NCBI GenBank assembly: GCA_903876815.1
Contig: CAIRBL010000097.1
Span: 1-14,021 of the forward strand
From: an uncultured bacterium
GTDB taxonomy: Bacteria; Patescibacteriota; Patescibacteriia; UBA1558; GWA2-36-10
Length of the DNA stretch: 14,021 bases
Direction: 5' to 3'
Part shown: one piece after another, positions 11,599 to 14,021 of the stretch
Position numbering within the stretch: the stretch's first letter is position 1
How the letters are laid out: every line of letters starts with the position of its first letter
The notes under the pieces: generated by a model
What the model was told of the DNA's origin: nothing
The model's input: the letters and a program-made list of their open reading frames with translations, nothing else
Database searches by the model: none
Translations under genes and position numbers: made by a program

Positions 11599-14021
11599 AT
11601 GGCAAATTTTAAAGATCAAGAAAAAGACATATTGGATTTTTGGGATAAAGATCAGACTTTTCAAAAATCAGTGGACAAACAGGCGCCCAAGGGTGACTAT
11701 CTTTTTTATGATGGTCCGCCTTTTGCTACTGGTACGCCACACTATGGTCATTTAGTCGGTACTATCATGAAAGATGTGGTGCCACGTTTTTGGACTATGC
11801 AAGGCTATAGAGTAGAAAGAATTTGGGGTTGGGATTGTCATGGTTTGCCAATAGAAAACATTGTCGAAAAAGAACTAGGCTCACAAAGTAAAAAGGCCAT
11901 CGAAGAATTAGGTGTTGCCAAATTCAATGAACTTTGTCGTTCCAAAGTATTGAGCTATGTTACTGACTGGGAAAGAGTTGTGAGGCGCTTAGGTCGCTGG
12001 GTGGATATGAAAAATGCTTACCGTACCATGGACTTGGGTTTTATGGAATCTGTTTGGTGGGTGTTCAAATCTCTTTGGGATAAAGATTTGATTTACCAAG
12101 ATTATCGTTCGATGCACATTTGCCCAAGATGTGAAACTACTTTGTCACAATCAGAAGTAGCCGAAGGCTATAAAGATATTAAAGATTTATCAGTCACAGC
12201 CGAATTTGAGCTTATCGATGAGCCAAATACTTTTGTTTTGGCTTGGACTACTACACCTTGGACTTTGATCGCTAATGTCGCTTTGGCCGTCGGTGCAGAG
12301 ATTGATTATGTAAAAATTGAAAAAAAAGATGAAGGCGTTGGTGGCTTAGTGAGATTTATTTTAGCTAAAGTTAAACTTGAAGAAATATTTGCCGGGCAAG
12401 AATTTAAAATTATTGAAGAATTTAAAGGCAAAGATTTAGTTGGTAAAAAATATAAACCTTTGTTTGATTATTATGCTAAAGATGAGAAACTAGCAAATCA
12501 GTCTAATGGCTGGCAAATAGTAACAGCTGATTTTGTGACAACTGAAGATGGTGTTGGCGTGGTGCATATTGCTCCAGCTTTTGGTGAAGATGATATGAAT
12601 TTAGGTAAAGAAAAAAATTTACCTTTTGTGCAACACATTGGTTTGGACGGTGTGATCAGATCAGAGGTCACAGATTTTGCTGGACTTTCTGTCAAACCAA
12701 AAGATGATGTGCAAAGCACAGATGTCTTGATTATCAAATATTTGGCTAGTAAAAATTTATTGTTTGCCAAAGAAAAATATGAACACAGCTACCCACATTG
12801 CTGGCGCTGTGATACGCCACTTTTGAACTACGCTACTTCGTCTTGGTTTGTCAACGTGACAAAAATAAAAACTGATGCCTTGCTTCAAGCAGAAAAAATA
12901 AACTGGACACCTGATCACGTTAAAGCTGGTCGTTTTGGTAAGTGGCTTGAGGGGGCTCGAGACTGGTCAATTTCTCGTCAAAGATTTTGGGCTTCAGTCA
13001 TGCCTATATGGGTATGCGATCAATGTGATGACAAAATAGTTTTTGGTTCCGTGGCTGACTTAGAAAAAGCCAGTAATCAAAAAATCACTGACTTACACAA
13101 ACATATTGTTGATGAGGTGACTTTTGCTTGTAGTAAATGTTCAGGCACTATGCATCGTGTGTCCGATGTTTTGGATACGTGGTTTGATTCAGGCTCCATG
13201 CCTTATGCGCAGATGCATTATCCTTATGAAAACAAAACCAAGTTTGAAAAATCTTTTCCCGCCAAATTTATTGCTGAAGGCGCTGATCAAACTCGTGCGT
13301 GGTTTTATTATTTACATATTTTGGGTACAGCTTTAAAAAATAGCTCTGCTTTTGAAAATGTGATTGTCAATGGCATCGTGTTAGCCGAAGATGGCAAGAA
13401 GATGTCAAAAAAATTACAAAATTATCCTGATCCAGAAATTGTGATGGAAAAATATGGCGCCGATGCTTTGCGTTTGTATTTACTTTCTAGCCCAGTCATG
13501 TTGGCGGAAAATTTATCTTTTGCCGAAAAGGATTTGTCAGTTGTTTATCGTCGCTTTACTGCTTTATTGCAAAATGTTTTGAGTTTTTATCAGATGTTTA
13601 AGACAGAAAAGAACAATAGCAAATTTGTCCTAGCTGATTTAAACAATATTTTGGATCTTTGGATTTTGGCCAAACTAAATAATTTGAATAGCGAAATAGA
13701 ACAGGCGATGAAAGAGTACAATCTAGTACGCGCCACTCGTCCAATTTTTGATTTCGTGGATGAACTGTCTACTTGGTATTTAAGGCGCAGTCGAGAAAGA
13801 TTTAAAGGTGATGATGAAGCAGACAAACAGCAGGCCTTAGGTACTTTGGCTTTTGTACTACAAAATTTTGCCAAAATTATTGCTCCTTTTGCACCGATGT
13901 CAGCTGAAATTATTTGGCAGGAGTTTTATCCTCAAGCTTCAGTACATTTGGAGGCTTGGCCAGAAAAACTCGATATTAAAGATGGAGCCGATATTTTGTC
14001 TGCCATGCAAGCAGCTAGAGA
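11599..14021 (+). CDS. ileS: isoleucyl-tRNA synthetase, eukaryote-like type, 3' end missing
   Basis: Charges tRNA-Ile. The frame is open from ATG 11599 to the window edge (807 codons), so the gene continues outside. The HIGH-type motif is HYGH (48-51) within YDGPPFATGTPHYGHL. GWDCHGLPIE follows, typical of IleRS. The CP1 editing domain shows WTTTPWTLIAN and EDGVGVVHIAPAFGEDDM. Cys pairs CPRC, CWRC, CDQC and CSKC suggest zinc-binding sites in the insertions. DWSISRQRFW and WFDSGSMP precede the active site. KMSKK (601-605) is in DGKKMSKKLQNYPDP, and GADALRLYLLSSPV follows. The tRNA-binding helical domain begins near 650. The SPVMLAENLSF and KKLQNYPDP wording matches the eukaryote-like (type 2) IleRS, which is often less sensitive to mupirocin; family knowledge, not tested here. 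There is no SD before the start. Confidence 0.97.
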   Translation, partial: MANFKDQEKDILDFWDKDQTFQKSVDKQAPKGDYLFYDGPPFATGTPHYGHLVGTIMKDVVPRFWTMQGYRVERIWGWDCHGLPIENIVEKELGSQSKKAIEELGVAKFNELCRSKVLSYVTDWERVVRRLGRWVDMKNAYRTMDLGFMESVWWVFKSLWDKDLIYQDYRSMHICPRCETTLSQSEVAEGYKDIKDLSVTAEFELIDEPNTFVLAWTTTPWTLIANVALAVGAEIDYVKIEKKDEGVGGLVRFILAKVKLEEIFAGQEFKIIEEFKGKDLVGKKYKPLFDYYAKDEKLANQSNGWQIVTADFVTTEDGVGVVHIAPAFGEDDMNLGKEKNLPFVQHIGLDGVIRSEVTDFAGLSVKPKDDVQSTDVLIIKYLASKNLLFAKEKYEHSYPHCWRCDTPLLNYATSSWFVNVTKIKTDALLQAEKINWTPDHVKAGRFGKWLEGARDWSISRQRFWASVMPIWVCDQCDDKIVFGSVADLEKASNQKITDLHKHIVDEVTFACSKCSGTMHRVSDVLDTWFDSGSMPYAQMHYPYENKTKFEKSFPAKFIAEGADQTRAWFYYLHILGTALKNSSAFENVIVNGIVLAEDGKKMSKKLQNYPDPEIVMEKYGADALRLYLLSSPVMLAENLSFAEKDLSVVYRRFTALLQNVLSFYQMFKTEKNNSKFVLADLNNILDLWILAKLNNLNSEIEQAMKEYNLVRATRPIFDFVDELSTWYLRRSRERFKGDDEADKQQALGTLAFVLQNFAKIIAPFAPMSAEIIWQEFYPQASVHLEAWPEKLDIKDGADILSAMQAAR

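Noticed and set aside
12498..13874. Open frames on both strands inside ileS (such as 12498-12770 -, 13124-13336 +, 13590-13874 -)
   Set aside because: Shadows of the continuous IleRS frame, which shows conserved motifs throughout.
1..14021. CRISPR arrays, tRNA/rRNA genes, insertion sequences, TGA-recoded genes
   Set aside because: No periodic short repeats, cloverleaf-like sequences, transposase motifs or in-frame TGA in conserved proteins were seen.

Overview
The window looks like chromosomal DNA of an AT-rich bacterium of the Candidate Phyla Radiation (Patescibacteria, probably a Parcubacteria-type lineage). This is an inference from several things together. Hand-counted 60-base blocks run about 28-38% G+C. 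Most genes have no Shine-Dalgarno (SD) sequence. The isoleucyl-tRNA synthetase is of the eukaryote-like type. The RelA/SpoT enzyme is short. There is also a single-pass protein of a kind I associate with Patescibacteria. Genes end in TAA, TAG or TGA, so I see no sign of the TGA-glycine code.

Layout. (1) 1-834, + strand: the 3' part of an M23 metallopeptidase gene, overlapping by 8 bases a small two-helix membrane protein gene. (2) 844-2563: a clear sigma70-type promoter, then parA and parB (chromosome or plasmid partition), closed by a hairpin that can serve both strands. (3) 2557-4026, - strand: a RelA/SpoT ppGpp enzyme with both catalytic domains and TGS, but no C-terminal regulatory domains. 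(4) 4086-4786, + strand: a compact foreign-looking cassette of about 53% G+C. It has its own extended -10 promoter, three tiny genes each with a good SD, and its own strong terminator, and sits between the 5' end of rel and the 3' end of topA. (5) 4790-10276, - strand: a probable operon in the order dprA, queuosine-precursor transporter, folC, topA, with its promoter at the right end and a terminator after topA. (6) 10289-10952, + strand: a single-pass membrane protein gene, divergent from dprA, with its own promoter and terminator. (7) 10964-11344: a minimal MerR-type regulator with a promoter, repeated putative operator elements, SD and terminator. (8) 11385-11507: a possible 40-residue very basic protein. 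(9) 11543 to the end: a promoter and the first 807 codons of ileS, which runs off the window.

Most genes are core cell functions: wall remodelling, chromosome segregation, stringent response, DNA topology, DNA uptake/recombination, modified-base salvage and aminoacylation. The unexplained part is the 4086-4786 cassette. Its composition, codon use, SD use and self-contained transcription all differ from its surroundings, and I recognise none of its three products. No tRNA, rRNA, CRISPR array or transposase was seen.
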